From Bacteroidota bacterium (GTDB lineage Bacteria; Bacteroidota; Rhodothermia; JANXDC01): DNA of 64,000 nt. The stretch spans positions 1 through 64,000 of the forward strand of contig JANXDC010000016.1 of NCBI GenBank assembly GCA_025059945.1. The letters run 5' to 3'. Of the stretch, positions 8,119 through 18,928 are shown in pieces. The translations under genes were made by a program, and so were the position numbers. Positions within the stretch are counted from its first letter, which is position 1; each line of letters opens with the position of its first letter. A model generated the notes under the pieces. It saw only the letters and a program-made list of their open reading frames with translations, was not told the DNA's origin and did not search any database.

Positions 8119-9942
8119 ATGGCGGTCTTTGAGCATGAGGTCGTCGTAGTGGGCGCAGGGGGCGCGGGGCTCATGGCGGCTCGTTATGCCGCCGAGGGAG
8201 CCGATGTGGCCGTGCTTAGCAAGCTGCATCCGTTGCGCTCCCATACCGGGGCCGCTCAGGGCGGCATCTGCGCTGCTTTGGGCAACGAGGAAGAAGATCA
8301 CTGGATTTGGCACGCCTTTGATACGGTCAAGGGCTCCGATTATCTGGGCGATCAGGACGCGATCGTGGTCATGTGCCAAGACGCGCCCCGGACCATCATC
8401 GAGCTGGAGCACGACGGCGTGCCGTTTTCCCGCACCCCAGATGGCAAGATCGCCCAGCGGCCCTTTGGCGGGCATACGCGCAACTTCGGGCAGGCCCCTG
8501 TACGCCGGGCCTGTTACGCGGCCGATCGAACGGGCCATGTGATCCTGCACACCCTCTATGAGCAGTGTCTGAAGCGCAAGGTGCGCTTCTATAATGAGTT
8601 TCAGGTGCTGGACTTGCTGATCAACCCCGATGGCGAGACGGCCGGTGTGGTGGCCTACGAGATTCGAACGGGTGAGATCCACACATTTCGCGCTAGGGCC
8701 GTTGTGCTCGCCACCGGCGGCTACGGCCGCGTCTACAAGACGACCTCAAACGCGCACGCCAACACGGGCGATGGGTTCGCCCTCGCCTTGCGAGCCGGCA
8801 TCCCGCTAGAAGACATGGAGTTTGTGCAGTTTCACCCCACGGGCATGTACCGGCTGGGCATCCTCATCACGGAAGGTGCCCGCGGCGAGGGCGGCGTGCT
8901 GCGTAACCGCTATGGGGAGCGCTTCATGGAGCGCTACGCCCCGACGGTCAAGGATCTGGCCCCGCGCGATGTGATCAGCCGCTGTATCTACCAGGAAATC
9001 CGCGAGGGCCGCGGCATAGACGGCAAGGACTACGTGTATTTGGATCTCACCCACCTGAGCCTTAAGGAAATCGAAACGAAACTTCCCGAGATCGCCACGT
9101 TTTCGAAGATTTACCTCGGTATCGACCCGTCACGGCAGCCTGTGCCCGTGGCCCCCACCTGCCATTACGCCATGGGGGGCATTCCGACGGATGTGGACGG
9201 ACGCGTCTACCGGTCCGTTCGGTTGCTAGACGGTCGAGACGGAAACTATCAGGACGCAAAGGGCCATTGGGTCACCCCGTCTTTTGAGCTAGAGTACGTT
9301 CCGGGCTTGTATGCGGCTGGAGAGGTGGCCTGTGTCTCCGTGCACGGCGCCAACCGGCTGGGCACCAACTCGCTACTGGATCTTGTGGTCTTCGGACGTC
9401 GAGTGGGCAAGGCCATTGTGCGCGAACTCGAAACAGGCGGGCGCAAGCTGCCTGCGCTTCCGGATAACCCCGAGCAGCGGGCTCGGCAGGTGTTGGAGGC
9501 TATCTTGAGCCGCACCGAGGGGGAGTCCGTGGCTCGGGTGCGGGCCGATCTGCAGCAGATGATGATGGATTACGTTTCCGTCTTCCGCACCGCCGAGACC
9601 TTGGAGAAGGCTCGCCAAGCGATCGCCGAGATACGCCAGCGGGCTGAGCGCGTGCGCATCGACGACCACGGCAAGCAGTTCAACACCGATCTTATGGAGG
9701 CCTGGGAGCTGCTGTCCTTGGTGGACGTAGCCGAATCGATTATCCACAGCGCCGAAGCCCGCACGGAAAGCCGCGGCGCCCACACCCGAGAAGACTATCC
9801 CAATCGGGACGATCAACGTTGGCTCAAGCACACGCTCTTTTACCGACACCCGGATCAGTCCACAGAGCTGCGCTATCGACCCGTGGTCATCTTGCCGGCG
9901 GAGCAGTATCCTTTCTTCCAGCCCAAGGAGCGCAAGTACTGA
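8119..9942 (+). CDS. sdhA: Succinate dehydrogenase flavoprotein subunit
   Basis: A 607-residue flavoprotein that oxidises succinate to fumarate in the TCA cycle. The FAD-binding GAGGAGLMAA motif is at the N-terminus. The SHTGAAQGG segment contains the histidine that binds FAD covalently. The active-site block TEGARGEGGVLRN and the HGANRLGTNSLLDLVVFG motif are intact. A GGGGG Shine-Dalgarno-like run precedes the ATG. Its stop overlaps the start of a 65-codon ORF as TGATG. Confidence 0.97.
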   Translation: MAVFEHEVVVVGAGGAGLMAARYAAEGADVAVLSKLHPLRSHTGAAQGGICAALGNEEEDHWIWHAFDTVKGSDYLGDQDAIVVMCQDAPRTIIELEHDGVPFSRTPDGKIAQRPFGGHTRNFGQAPVRRACYAADRTGHVILHTLYEQCLKRKVRFYNEFQVLDLLINPDGETAGVVAYEIRTGEIHTFRARAVVLATGGYGRVYKTTSNAHANTGDGFALALRAGIPLEDMEFVQFHPTGMYRLGILITEGARGEGGVLRNRYGERFMERYAPTVKDLAPRDVISRCIYQEIREGRGIDGKDYVYLDLTHLSLKEIETKLPEIATFSKIYLGIDPSRQPVPVAPTCHYAMGGIPTDVDGRVYRSVRLLDGRDGNYQDAKGHWVTPSFELEYVPGLYAAGEVACVSVHGANRLGTNSLLDLVVFGRRVGKAIVRELETGGRKLPALPDNPEQRARQVLEAILSRTEGESVARVRADLQQMMMDYVSVFRTAETLEKARQAIAEIRQRAERVRIDDHGKQFNTDLMEAWELLSLVDVAESIIHSAEARTESRGAHTREDYPNRDDQRWLKHTLFYRHPDQSTELRYRPVVILPAEQYPFFQPKERKY

Positions 9943-10139
9943 TGGACAGCTGGTCGACGATGTCCCTGATCTGGGCCGTGGCCCTGAGCATTCTAGCTCT
10001 ACATGGGGGGCGTCGGGCGTGGATGCGTTATCGCAACGGGGACTATGACTTGATTAGGCTTCTGGGCCTTTGGGGCGGATTGCTCCTGGGGTGTGCCCTC
10101 TTGTGGCTAGGCTACTGGACCATTCGCGGAGCCATCTGA
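9942..10139 (+). CDS. Small membrane protein inside the sdh operon
   Basis: A 65-residue ORF beginning MDSWSTMSLIW fills the gap between sdhA and sdhB. Its ATG shares a base with the sdhA stop (TGATG, 9940-9944), and it ends 16 bases before sdhB. It has two predicted membrane helices (about residues 6-20 and 38-62) separated by a basic loop, HGGRRAWMRYRNGD. I do not recognise a family. Exact coupling to sdhA and the clean fit between two conserved genes argue that it is translated; a small accessory or assembly subunit of complex II is an inference. Confidence 0.7.
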   Translation: MDSWSTMSLIWAVALSILALHGGRRAWMRYRNGDYDLIRLLGLWGGLLLGCALLWLGYWTIRGAI

Positions 10140-10155
10140 AGGCGAGGAACGACCC

Positions 10156-10854
10156 ATGCAGGTGACAGTCAAAATCAAGCGCTTCAATCCCGAGACCGAC
10201 TCGGCGCCGCACTGGGCAACCTACCAGGTGCCGGCTGATCCCATGGATCGGGTTCTAGACCTGCTCAACTACATCAAATGGAACATCGACGGCACGCTCA
10301 CGTATCGACGCTCCTGCGCCCATGGCGTATGTGGGTCCGACGCCATGCGGATCAACGGGGAGAACAAACTGGCCTGCTCCGTGCTCGTCAAGGACTTGGG
10401 CTCTGAGATCACCATCGAGCCTCTGCCCGTGCTTCCGGTGATCAAGGACCTGGTCGTAGACATGAGTGCTTTTTTCCGGAAGTACGAAGCCGTCAAGCCC
10501 TGGCTCATCAACGAAGACCCCCCGCCGGAGCGGGAGCGGCTGCAAAGCCCTCGGGAGCACGCCCTGATCGAAGAGGCCACCAAATGCATCCTGTGCGGGG
10601 CCTGCACCCAAAGCTGCCCTTCGACCTGGGCCGATCCCGACTACCTGGGCCCGGCCGCCCTGCTTAAGGCCTACCGGTTTGTGTTCGACTCCCGGGATCA
10701 GGGCGCGGAGGAGCGGCTGCGCATCGTCGACAGCAACGAAGGCCTCTGGAAGTGCTACACGATCTTCAACTGCGTGCAGGCCTGCCCGAAGGAGATCGAC
10801 ATCACGCGCTGGATCTCCGCGCTGAAGCGGCGCGCCGTCACCGCCCGCTATTGA
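10156..10854 (+). CDS. sdhB: Succinate dehydrogenase iron-sulfur subunit
   Basis: A 232-residue subunit carrying electrons from SdhA to quinone. The [2Fe-2S] motif is SCAHGVCGSDAM with a later LAC; Asp replaces the third cysteine, as in E. coli SdhB. The [4Fe-4S] and [3Fe-4S] ligands are in CILCGACTQSCP and NCVQACPKEID. It is the last gene of the operon, followed by a terminator at 10921-10962. Confidence 0.96.
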   Translation: MQVTVKIKRFNPETDSAPHWATYQVPADPMDRVLDLLNYIKWNIDGTLTYRRSCAHGVCGSDAMRINGENKLACSVLVKDLGSEITIEPLPVLPVIKDLVVDMSAFFRKYEAVKPWLINEDPPPERERLQSPREHALIEEATKCILCGACTQSCPSTWADPDYLGPAALLKAYRFVFDSRDQGAEERLRIVDSNEGLWKCYTIFNCVQACPKEIDITRWISALKRRAVTARY

Positions 10855-10920
10855 CCCGATCGTTCCTTGCTGCATTACTTGGAGTTGTCCAAAGACCTAA
10901 TCTCAACCCACACCACTTGC

Positions 10921-10962
10921 CAGGCGCGCGTCCCTGAGAGGGCGACGCGCCTGTTTGTTTTC
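10921..10962 (+). terminator. Rho-independent terminator after sdhB
   Basis: The arms AGGCGCG and CGCGCCT, extended by imperfect pairing (cgtccc/gggcga), enclose a short loop and are followed by GTTTGTTTTCTT. It ends the sdh transcript and abuts the next promoter, whose TTG starts at 10963. Confidence 0.7.
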
Positions 10963-10991
10963 TTGACTTTCGCGGCCGTTTTCCGTAATTA
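10963..10991 (+). promoter_or_regulatory. Promoter of purNH (and probably the mre operon)
   Basis: TTGACT at 10963-10968 and TAATTA at 10986-10991. The TTG-to-TA spacing is 20. It sits directly after the sdh terminator and about 210 bases before the purNH start. Confidence 0.6.
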
Positions 10992-11202
10992 GCGGCGCCC
11001 CGAAGATCTGCCGCATCCGAATCGGATGTTTTCGGAAAGCGCACACAGCGGGTCGCCTTCTGCTCGCAAAGCGGGATCGATCCGCAAGTGAGGATCTTCG
11101 GGTCGATTGGCGACGGCGTGCGGTTCTGCTGGGGTTTCTTGTGTCCCATTCCGAGCCGGGCAAGCCGCCGCAGAGGCACATCTACGGGAAGCGTCGCAAC
11201 CA
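10992..11202 (+). other. Long 5' leader of purNH
   Basis: About 205 bases separate the predicted transcription start from the purNH ATG, the longest leader in this window. I could not match it to a purine, PRPP, ZMP or THF riboswitch consensus by eye. Upstream in-frame codons are open from 11107 but show no PurN-like sequence. No supported gene lies here. Confidence 0.4.
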
Positions 11203-13359
11203 ATGATGCGGTTAGCCGTTTTCGTATCCGGTCGCGGGTCGAATTTACGCGCCCTCTGGGGGGCTATTCGGTCAGGCTATGTACCGGCGGAGCTCGCTTG
11301 CGTGGTATCCGACCGGGCTTGCGCGGCCTTGGGCTGGGCCCAAGAGCAGGGCATTCCCGCTCATGTAGTGCCCTTTACGGAGGACGCAGAGGCCTTCGCC
11401 CAAGCCCTGCAGGCCGTGCTATGGCCCTACGGGGTTGAGGGCCTGGTTTTGGCTGGATATCTGCGGCCGATCCCCCCGGCCGTGGTCTCGGCCTATCGAG
11501 ACCGGATCTTAAACGTGCATCCGGCCCTGCTGCCGGCCTTTGGCGGAAAGGGCTTCTACGGACGGCGCGTGCACGAGGCTGTGCTCGCCTCCGGGGTGCG
11601 CTGGACGGGGGTTACGGTGCACCTGGTAAACGAGGCCTACGATGCGGGTCCCATTGTAGTCCAGGAGCCCGTGCCCGTGCTGCCCGAGGATACGCCTGAG
11701 TCGCTGCAGGCGCGCGTGCAGGCTGTAGAGCATCGGCTGTTGCCGCTTGCCGTGCGTTGGCTAGCCCAGGGGCGTATTCGTTTGCAAAACGGACGGGTGC
11801 AGCTTCTACCTCCTGAGCCCGTTTTGGAGCAGGAGCTTCAGGTTCGACGGGCGTTGCTGTCCGTTTCCGACAAGACCGGTCTGCTGGAGCTGGCCCGTGC
11901 GCTGCAGGAGTTGGGCGTGGAGCTGCTCTCCACGGGGGGGACGGCGCGCGCACTGCGAGAGGCTGGCCTAGAGGTGACGCTCGTAGAGGCCTACACGGGC
12001 TGGCCGGAGATGCTCGGGGGGCGGGTTAAGAGCCTGCATCCGCAGCTGCACGCCGCGATTCTGGCCCGTCGGGATCAAGTGGCGGACCTAGAGGCGCTGG
12101 AACGCTGGGGGGTGGAATGCATAGATCTGGTGGTGGTCAATTTCTACCCGTTTCCGAAGGCGTCCGCTCAAGCCCTAGCGACGCAGGAGGAAGCGATAGA
12201 GCAAATAGATATCGGGGGGCCGGCCCTGGTGCGCGCGGCGGCCAAAAACCATCAATGGGTGGCCGTGCTGACCGACCCGGCTCAGTATGCGGAGATTCTG
12301 GAGGAGTTGCGCGCCTCCGGCGGGCGGCTTTCGCTTCGGACCCGAAAGCAACTGGCTCAGGCCGCTTTCGCCCGCACGGCGGCCTATGAGGCGGCTATAG
12401 CTCAGTACTTTGCACAAGAGCCATGGCCCACATGGTGGGCGCAGGCCTGGCCCTTGGCGCAACCGCTTCGCTACGGGGAAAACCCTCATCAGCGGGCGGC
12501 CTTTTACGGCGACATGGCCGCTTTTATCGAGTTGCTTCACGGGCGGGAGCTTTCGTACAACAACCTGCTCGACATCGACGCGGCGCTTCAGCTGGCTGAG
12601 GAGTTCGCCGAGGACGCGATGCTATGCGCCATCTTCAAGCACACCAACCCCTGTGGGGTGGCCTTGGGCGGCAGTGCGCGCCAGGCCTGGGAGCGGGCCC
12701 TGCGAGCCGACCCGCAGGCCCCGTTCGGGGGGATCGTGATTTTTACCCACCCCATAGACGACGAGGCGGCGCAGGCCGTAGATCAGCTGTTTACGGAGAT
12801 TATCCTGGCGCCGGACTTTACGCCGGAGGCTCTGGAGCGACTAAAACAGAAGCGCCATCGTCGGCTCATTCGCTGGCGTCCGGCCCAGAGGCCCCGCTGG
12901 CAACTGCGCTCCGCGCTCGGGGGGGTGCTGGTGCAGGAGCGCGACACGGGCGCGGATGCGGACGTATCTTGGTGGGTTCCCACCCGGCGCCAGCCCACAG
13001 AGGCCGAATGGAGGGCGCTTCGGTTCGCCTGGCGCGTGGTGCGGCATGTAAAATCCAACGCGATCGTCGTGGCCGAGGAAGGGGCCACTTTGGGCATAGG
13101 GGCCGGCCAGATGTCCCGCGTTGACGCGGCGCGCTTGGCCGTCTGGAAGGCGCAGCAGGCCGGTTTCGCCCTTCGGGGTGCTGTGGCGGCTTCGGACGCC
13201 TTCTTCCCGTTTCCCGACGGTTTAGAGGTGCTAGCCGAAGCCGGTGTGCGGGCCGTCATACAGCCCGGCGGTTCGATTCGAGACGCCGAGGTGGTGGCGG
13301 CGGCCGATCGGATGGGGGTGGCGATGGTTTTCACCGGAACAAGACACTTCCGACACTGA
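11203..13359 (+). CDS. purNH: Fused GAR transformylase (PurN) and AICAR transformylase/IMP cyclohydrolase (PurH)
   Basis: One uninterrupted 718-residue frame contains two complete purine enzymes. Residues about 1-195 are PurN: the N-terminus MRLAVFVSGRGSNLRAL, the catalytic Asn and His in ILNVHPALLPAF, and the Asp in YDAGPIVVQ. From about residue 215, PurH begins with RRALLSVSDKTGLLELA (IMP cyclohydrolase, followed by LSTGGTA). The AICAR transformylase part has LRYGENPHQ and the catalytic Lys-His in FKHTNPCG. Together they catalyse step 3 and the last two steps of IMP synthesis. Both transformylases use 10-formyl-THF, a plausible reason for fusion. Start is 11203 or the adjacent ATG at 11206. 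Confidence 0.95.
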   Translation: MMRLAVFVSGRGSNLRALWGAIRSGYVPAELACVVSDRACAALGWAQEQGIPAHVVPFTEDAEAFAQALQAVLWPYGVEGLVLAGYLRPIPPAVVSAYRDRILNVHPALLPAFGGKGFYGRRVHEAVLASGVRWTGVTVHLVNEAYDAGPIVVQEPVPVLPEDTPESLQARVQAVEHRLLPLAVRWLAQGRIRLQNGRVQLLPPEPVLEQELQVRRALLSVSDKTGLLELARALQELGVELLSTGGTARALREAGLEVTLVEAYTGWPEMLGGRVKSLHPQLHAAILARRDQVADLEALERWGVECIDLVVVNFYPFPKASAQALATQEEAIEQIDIGGPALVRAAAKNHQWVAVLTDPAQYAEILEELRASGGRLSLRTRKQLAQAAFARTAAYEAAIAQYFAQEPWPTWWAQAWPLAQPLRYGENPHQRAAFYGDMAAFIELLHGRELSYNNLLDIDAALQLAEEFAEDAMLCAIFKHTNPCGVALGGSARQAWERALRADPQAPFGGIVIFTHPIDDEAAQAVDQLFTEIILAPDFTPEALERLKQKRHRRLIRWRPAQRPRWQLRSALGGVLVQERDTGADADVSWWVPTRRQPTEAEWRALRFAWRVVRHVKSNAIVVAEEGATLGIGAGQMSRVDAARLAVWKAQQAGFALRGAVAASDAFFPFPDGLEVLAEAGVRAVIQPGGSIRDAEVVAAADRMGVAMVFTGTRHFRH

Positions 13360-14385
<1,026 letters not shown>

Positions 14386-14397
14386 GGCGTCTTCCCC

Positions 14398-15243
14398 ATG
14401 GCAGGCTTCTGGCGCATCTGGGGGCGGATCCGCGACCACGTGTTGCTCGCGGTCCTGCTCAGCTTGAGCCTGCTTACGCTGTTGCATCAACAGAGCGAAC
14501 AGCTTCGTTTGCTCCGTCTGTTGGCTTTAGGGGCCACGGCTTGGGTGCTCGATTACACGGATCGGGCTTTAGGGATCCTCCGGCTGGCCGGGGAAAATGA
14601 GCGGCTGCGCCAAGAAAACCTGCGCCTTTCAGGGGAGCTCAGCAAGCTTCGCACGGCGGAGGTGCTGTATCAACGCCTGGAGGGCTGGTGGCGGGCCCCC
14701 GATTCCCTGTTTCGCGCCTGGCCCGCCGTGCCGGCCCGTGTGGTGGGGAAGGATCTTACGGGCCTACACAACCGGCTTGTACTCGGCATCGGGCGCTCCT
14801 CTGGCGTTGAACCCGGCATGCCTGTCGTGACCCCCGAGGGGCTAGTGGGCAAAATCCTCGTAGTGGGGTCCCGTTATAGCTTAGCCCAGGCGTATTTGAA
14901 CACGGACTGGCGCGTGAGCGCCGTGTTGATGCGGCAACGAGCCCTCGGTGTGGTGCGCTGGGATGGTCGTAGGCCCGATCGGCTGCTGCTTGATTACATC
15001 GTTCCGAGCGTAGAGGTGCGCCCCGGGGATTCGGTCTTGACCTCGGGTCTGAGTTTGGACTACCCGGCGGGGATTCTGATCGGGCGCGTGCATAGCGTGC
15101 GTGCTGATCCGCGTCGACCCTTTTGGCACATCGAGCTTGAACCCGCTGTACCGTTGTGGTCGCTTGAGGCGGTTTTCGTGCTGCGTTTTCGGGCCGATCC
15201 TGAGCGCGTGGCGATCGAACGCTCCGGATTTAGCGCAAGATGA
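14398..15243 (+). CDS. mreC: Rod-shape determining protein MreC
   Basis: A 281-residue elongasome scaffold. It has one N-terminal membrane helix (about residues 15-35), a predicted coiled coil (about 62-90, rich in ENERLRQENLRL-type heptads), and a periplasmic double beta-barrel with the typical VVTPEGLVGKI and LTSGLSLDYPAGILIG motifs. It links MreB to PBP2 and MreD. Its TGA overlaps the mreD ATG as ATGA (15240-15243). Confidence 0.93.
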   Translation: MAGFWRIWGRIRDHVLLAVLLSLSLLTLLHQQSEQLRLLRLLALGATAWVLDYTDRALGILRLAGENERLRQENLRLSGELSKLRTAEVLYQRLEGWWRAPDSLFRAWPAVPARVVGKDLTGLHNRLVLGIGRSSGVEPGMPVVTPEGLVGKILVVGSRYSLAQAYLNTDWRVSAVLMRQRALGVVRWDGRRPDRLLLDYIVPSVEVRPGDSVLTSGLSLDYPAGILIGRVHSVRADPRRPFWHIELEPAVPLWSLEAVFVLRFRADPERVAIERSGFSAR

Positions 15244-15725
15244 TCGCGCGTTGGTTGCGCTACATAGGGGGCCTTCTAGGGATCGGATTGGCGCAGGCGA
15301 TCCTCTTAGAGCGCTTGATCCTCTGGGGGGCGGTGCCGGATGCGCTTTTGCTCCTGGTGGCCTGGGTGGCGCTTCGGCGGGGGCGACTAGAGGGTTTGCT
15401 GGTGGGGTTTATGGCGGGCCTGCTGCTTGATGCCATCCGCGACAGCTGGGGCCTGCAGATGTTCACCAAGACCCTTACCGGCTATCTTATCGGCCTCTAT
15501 CCCATAGAAGACCGAGCGGGATTCGTCTTGCGCTCGCAGGAAGCCGCTTTAGTGGCGTTTTTGTCCGCCCTGCTGCATAATACGTTTTGGGTGGGGTTGT
15601 TGGCTCTTGGCCAGCCTGTGTCATTGGGTAGACTGGTTGGCTCGGTATGGCTAGGCGGAGCGCTGTATACGGCCCTCATAGCCTGGATCGGGTTTTTGTT
15701 CTGGAGGCCCCATCGTGTCGCCTAA
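15240..15725 (+). CDS. mreD: Rod-shape determining protein MreD
   Basis: A 161-residue hydrophobic protein with about five membrane helices, the usual size and character of MreD, which shows little sequence conservation. The LLDAIRDSWGLQMFTKTLTG stretch is typical. Identity rests on size, topology and position between mreC and the PBP2 gene. It overlaps mreC by 4 bases and the next gene by 11. Confidence 0.85.
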   Translation: MIARWLRYIGGLLGIGLAQAILLERLILWGAVPDALLLLVAWVALRRGRLEGLLVGFMAGLLLDAIRDSWGLQMFTKTLTGYLIGLYPIEDRAGFVLRSQEAALVAFLSALLHNTFWVGLLALGQPVSLGRLVGSVWLGGALYTALIAWIGFLFWRPHRVA

Positions 15726-17517
15726 TCCCCCCATAGCGCCCGAACCCGTAAGTAGGCTTCGGCTGTTGCGGTTTGCCATACTGACCCTCATGGGCCTGCT
15801 TGCGCTGCGGCTTTTCTGGCTGCAGGCCATAGAGTACTGGCGACACGCGGAAAGTTCCCGTCGAACTACGCTGCGGGCCCAGCCGGTTGATCCTCCCCGG
15901 GGCACCCTGTATGATCGCAATGGGGTCGTGCTCGTCGATACGGAGCCGGCCTTTACGGTCACCCTTACGCCCGTTGACTTCGACACCCGGCAAATTCCAG
16001 GGCTGGCTCGTCTGCTAGGGGTGCCGGATTCGCTCCTCTGGGCTCGCTATCGGCAGGCGCGCGCTTATAGCCTCTATCGCCCCTCTCGCTTGCTTCGGGA
16101 TCTCGACGCCCGGCAATTCGCCCGGCTGCAGGAGAACCTATATCGCTTCCCCGGTATTGATCTGCAGGTGGAGACCCGTCGCCGGTATCCGGCCGGTGTC
16201 CGGGGGGCGCACGTATTCGGGTACGTCCGGGAGATTTCGGCCGGGGAGCTGGCCCGGCGCCGGCCCGTATACCAGATGGGCGACCTGATAGGGCATACAG
16301 GCCTGGAGCGGTTTTACGAGGCCGAGCTGCGCGGACAGCGGGGCCAACACCTGGTGCTGGTAAACGCCTTGGGTCAGGCTATAGGACCTTATCGGGAGGG
16401 CGGTGAGGATGTGCCCCCGCAAAGCGGATTTGACCTGGAACTGGGTCTAGACGCCAACCTGCAGGCGCTGGCCGAGTCGCTCATGACCGGGCGTCAGGGC
16501 GCGGTAGTAGCTATAGACCCCCAGAACGGAGAGATACTGGCGCTCGTTTCCAGTCCGGATTTCGATCCGAAGGCGCTTACCGGTGTGGTAGACCCCTCGC
16601 TTTGGAGAGACCTCAACACGGATCCGGCGCGGCCCTTGTTCAATCGGGCCATTCAGGCCGAGCAACCTCCCGGTTCCACGTTCAAGCCTTTTATGGCTTT
16701 ACTGGCGTTGCAAGAGGGGATAATTACGCCGCAAACGACCGTACGCTGTGGAGGGGGGTTCTACTTCGGCCGCTTTTTCCGTTGTTACGGCGGCGCTCAC
16801 GGGCCCGTGAACGCGCAGCGCGCCGTGCAGGTCTCCTGCAACACGTTCTTCTACTGGCTGATGACCCGCCTAAACCTGCAGCGCTGGCATTGGTACGGCC
16901 GGCAGTTCGGCTTCGGTCGGCCCACGGGCATCGACCTGCCCGGAGAGCGGGGCGGTGTGCTGCCGGATAGCGCCTACTTTAACCGCCTCTACGGGCCAGG
17001 CCGCTGGACGATGGGCTACCTGATCAGCCTCGGTATCGGCCAAGGCAACCTGACCGTTACACCCCTGCAGATGGCGGCCTACTGCGCGGCCCTGGCCAAC
17101 GGGGGCTGGTACTACACCCCTCATGTGGTGCGTCGGATGCGCAATCCGCAAACCGGACAAGAACGCCTTTGGCGTGAAGCGCCCAGGCGTATACCCATAG
17201 ATTCGACCTATATAGCGCTTATTCGAGAGGGTATGCGTCTGGCCGTGGAGGCCGGAACCGGAAGGGCCGCGCGCGTGCCCGGGATCGCGGTCGCGGGCAA
17301 AACGGGCACGGCGCAGAACCCTCATGGGCGCGATCACGCCTGGTTTATCGGCTTTGCCCCGTTTGAGAAGCCCCGCATCGCCGTAGCCGTGTTGGTGGAG
17401 AACGCTGGCTTCGGTGGGGTTCACGCCGCCCCGATCGCGCGGGCGCTTTTTGAGCGCTATCTTCGAACCCGGTCTGTTCGGCCGCAGACGGTCAGCCGTC
17501 CGCTCAGCTTGCGCTAG
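15715..17517 (+). CDS. mrdA: Penicillin-binding protein 2 (peptidoglycan transpeptidase)
   Basis: A 600-residue class B PBP, the transpeptidase of the elongasome. One membrane helix (about residues 20-40) is followed by the pedestal domain (RGTLYDRNG) and the transpeptidase domain. Catalytic motifs are SxxK as STFK (Ser about 321), SxN as SCN, and KTG at about residue 529. The GTG start at 15715 overlaps mreD; no ATG exists before the membrane helix, so GTG is the sensible start. It works with the RodA polymerase encoded next. Confidence 0.95.
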   Translation: MSPNPPIAPEPVSRLRLLRFAILTLMGLLALRLFWLQAIEYWRHAESSRRTTLRAQPVDPPRGTLYDRNGVVLVDTEPAFTVTLTPVDFDTRQIPGLARLLGVPDSLLWARYRQARAYSLYRPSRLLRDLDARQFARLQENLYRFPGIDLQVETRRRYPAGVRGAHVFGYVREISAGELARRRPVYQMGDLIGHTGLERFYEAELRGQRGQHLVLVNALGQAIGPYREGGEDVPPQSGFDLELGLDANLQALAESLMTGRQGAVVAIDPQNGEILALVSSPDFDPKALTGVVDPSLWRDLNTDPARPLFNRAIQAEQPPGSTFKPFMALLALQEGIITPQTTVRCGGGFYFGRFFRCYGGAHGPVNAQRAVQVSCNTFFYWLMTRLNLQRWHWYGRQFGFGRPTGIDLPGERGGVLPDSAYFNRLYGPGRWTMGYLISLGIGQGNLTVTPLQMAAYCAALANGGWYYTPHVVRRMRNPQTGQERLWREAPRRIPIDSTYIALIREGMRLAVEAGTGRAARVPGIAVAGKTGTAQNPHGRDHAWFIGFAPFEKPRIAVAVLVENAGFGGVHAAPIARALFERYLRTRSVRPQTVSRPLSLR

Positions 17518-17528
17518 GGGCTCCCTAT

Positions 17529-18863
17529 ATGGGCTCTCTTTCCAAGCGCTCCTGGATGCCTGGATGGGCCTGGTACGCCGTGCCGGGTGCGGCTCTGCTG
17601 CTCATCCTGTGGGGGCTTTTGGCGATCTACAGCACCACACACGGGGTCGCCGCCGAACATTTGAGCCCGATCCTGAGGGCTAACTTTGAGCGGCAGCTGC
17701 TCTGGTTCGTCCTAGCCCTGCTTTTGGTGGGTTTCGTTTTCTTGCTCCCGGAGGAGGCCTACTACCAGCTAGCCTATCCGATCTATGGGGTTACGCTGCT
17801 GTTGGTCGCGGCCACGGTGCTATGGGGGCGAGAGGTCAACGGCGCCAAATCGTGGCTCTACTTCGGTCCAGTGGGCATCCAGCCGGGCGAGTTCATGAAG
17901 ATCGGCACCCTCTTGGCCATGGCCCGTTATCTGAGCGGGCTTCGACAGCGCAACACGTTCGTTTCCTTTGCGCGCCTCCGGCCCCGGGCGCACTGGCTAC
18001 AGCGCTACTATCCGCTGATGGGGCGGTTGCGCGATGGGATGCTGCCCGTATTGTTGGTGCTGGCGCCCGTAATACTACTCATCGCACAAAACGATACGGG
18101 CACGGCCCTCGTCTTTCTCATCCTCATCCCCGCCCTGCTTTTCGGCTCGGGCCTGTCTTTGGGCGTTACGGTATCCATGATCATCCCTGTCTTGGTGCTC
18201 TATCTGGGGTTGCTTGATCTCCGCATAGCCACGGGGGTGGCGATAGGGGGCGCGCTGCTTGTGGGGATGCTCGAACGGGATCGCCGCCTGGTGTTCTTCG
18301 GGGCTTTATTCAACGGGACCGCCCTGGCCGGCGTCTTTGCGCTGCCTTATCTGCTCAAACCGCATCAGGTAGCCCGACTGGAGGCCTTTGTGAACCCGGA
18401 GCTTGACCCGCGCGGGGCGGGCTGGAACGTGCTTCAGGCGCAGATGGCCATTGGCTCCGGTGGCATATGGGGTAAGGGCTTCCTCCAAGGGGCTCAGACG
18501 CAGGCGGGGTTTGTGCCGGCTCAGTCGACGGACTTCATCCTCTCCGTAATCGGGGAGGAGTTTGGTCTTGTGGGCACTTTGAGCGTTTTGGCGCTCTACG
18601 CCGTATTGTTGCTGGGTTTGCTCCATATGGTCGAACGGGGAGGCTGGTTCACGCGTCTGGTTGGCATCGGGGTGGTGAGCTTGCTGCTTGTGCACATCGT
18701 GATCAACGTGGGCATGAACACGGGTCTAATGCCCGTTATCGGAGTCCCGCTGCCGTTTGTCAGCTACGGGGGCTCGGCGCTGCTGACGAACATGTTTCTG
18801 GTTGCGCTCATCATGCGCCTGTATCGGGAGCATCAGCAGCGGCTGCGGTTTCGCCAGCTGTAG
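17529..18863 (+). CDS. rodA: Rod-shape SEDS peptidoglycan polymerase RodA
   Basis: A 444-residue SEDS glycosyltransferase with about ten membrane helices, longer than the roughly 370 residues of E. coli RodA because of an insert between helices 4 and 5. Recognisable are [19 protein letters not shown], the Asp-containing NDTGTALV (the likely catalytic Asp region), and the C-terminal [13 protein letters not shown]. It polymerises lipid II in complex with PBP2. It begins 11 bases after mrdA. Confidence 0.94.
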   Translation: MGSLSKRSWMPGWAWYAVPGAALLLILWGLLAIYSTTHGVAAEHLSPILRANFERQLLWFVLALLLVGFVFLLPEEAYYQLAYPIYGVTLLLVAATVLWGREVNGAKSWLYFGPVGIQPGEFMKIGTLLAMARYLSGLRQRNTFVSFARLRPRAHWLQRYYPLMGRLRDGMLPVLLVLAPVILLIAQNDTGTALVFLILIPALLFGSGLSLGVTVSMIIPVLVLYLGLLDLRIATGVAIGGALLVGMLERDRRLVFFGALFNGTALAGVFALPYLLKPHQVARLEAFVNPELDPRGAGWNVLQAQMAIGSGGIWGKGFLQGAQTQAGFVPAQSTDFILSVIGEEFGLVGTLSVLALYAVLLLGLLHMVERGGWFTRLVGIGVVSLLLVHIVINVGMNTGLMPVIGVPLPFVSYGGSALLTNMFLVALIMRLYREHQQRLRFRQL

Positions 18864-18865
18864 GT

Positions 18866-18897
18866 TTGCTCGGCCTTCGAGCGAAGACGTAATTTCC
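18866..18897 (+). promoter_or_regulatory. Promoter of mdh
   Basis: TTG at 18866-18868, 21 bases, TAATTTCC at 18890-18897. It starts 2 bases after the rodA stop and ends 31 bases before the mdh ATG. Confidence 0.6.
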
Positions 18898-18928
18898 GCA
18901 CATCAAAAGCAAGGGGACGTGTTCGATC

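Noticed and set aside
10309-10377. Apparent loss of a [2Fe-2S] cysteine in SdhB
   Set aside because: Asp at the third ligand position is also found in E. coli SdhB and is functional, so it is not unusual.
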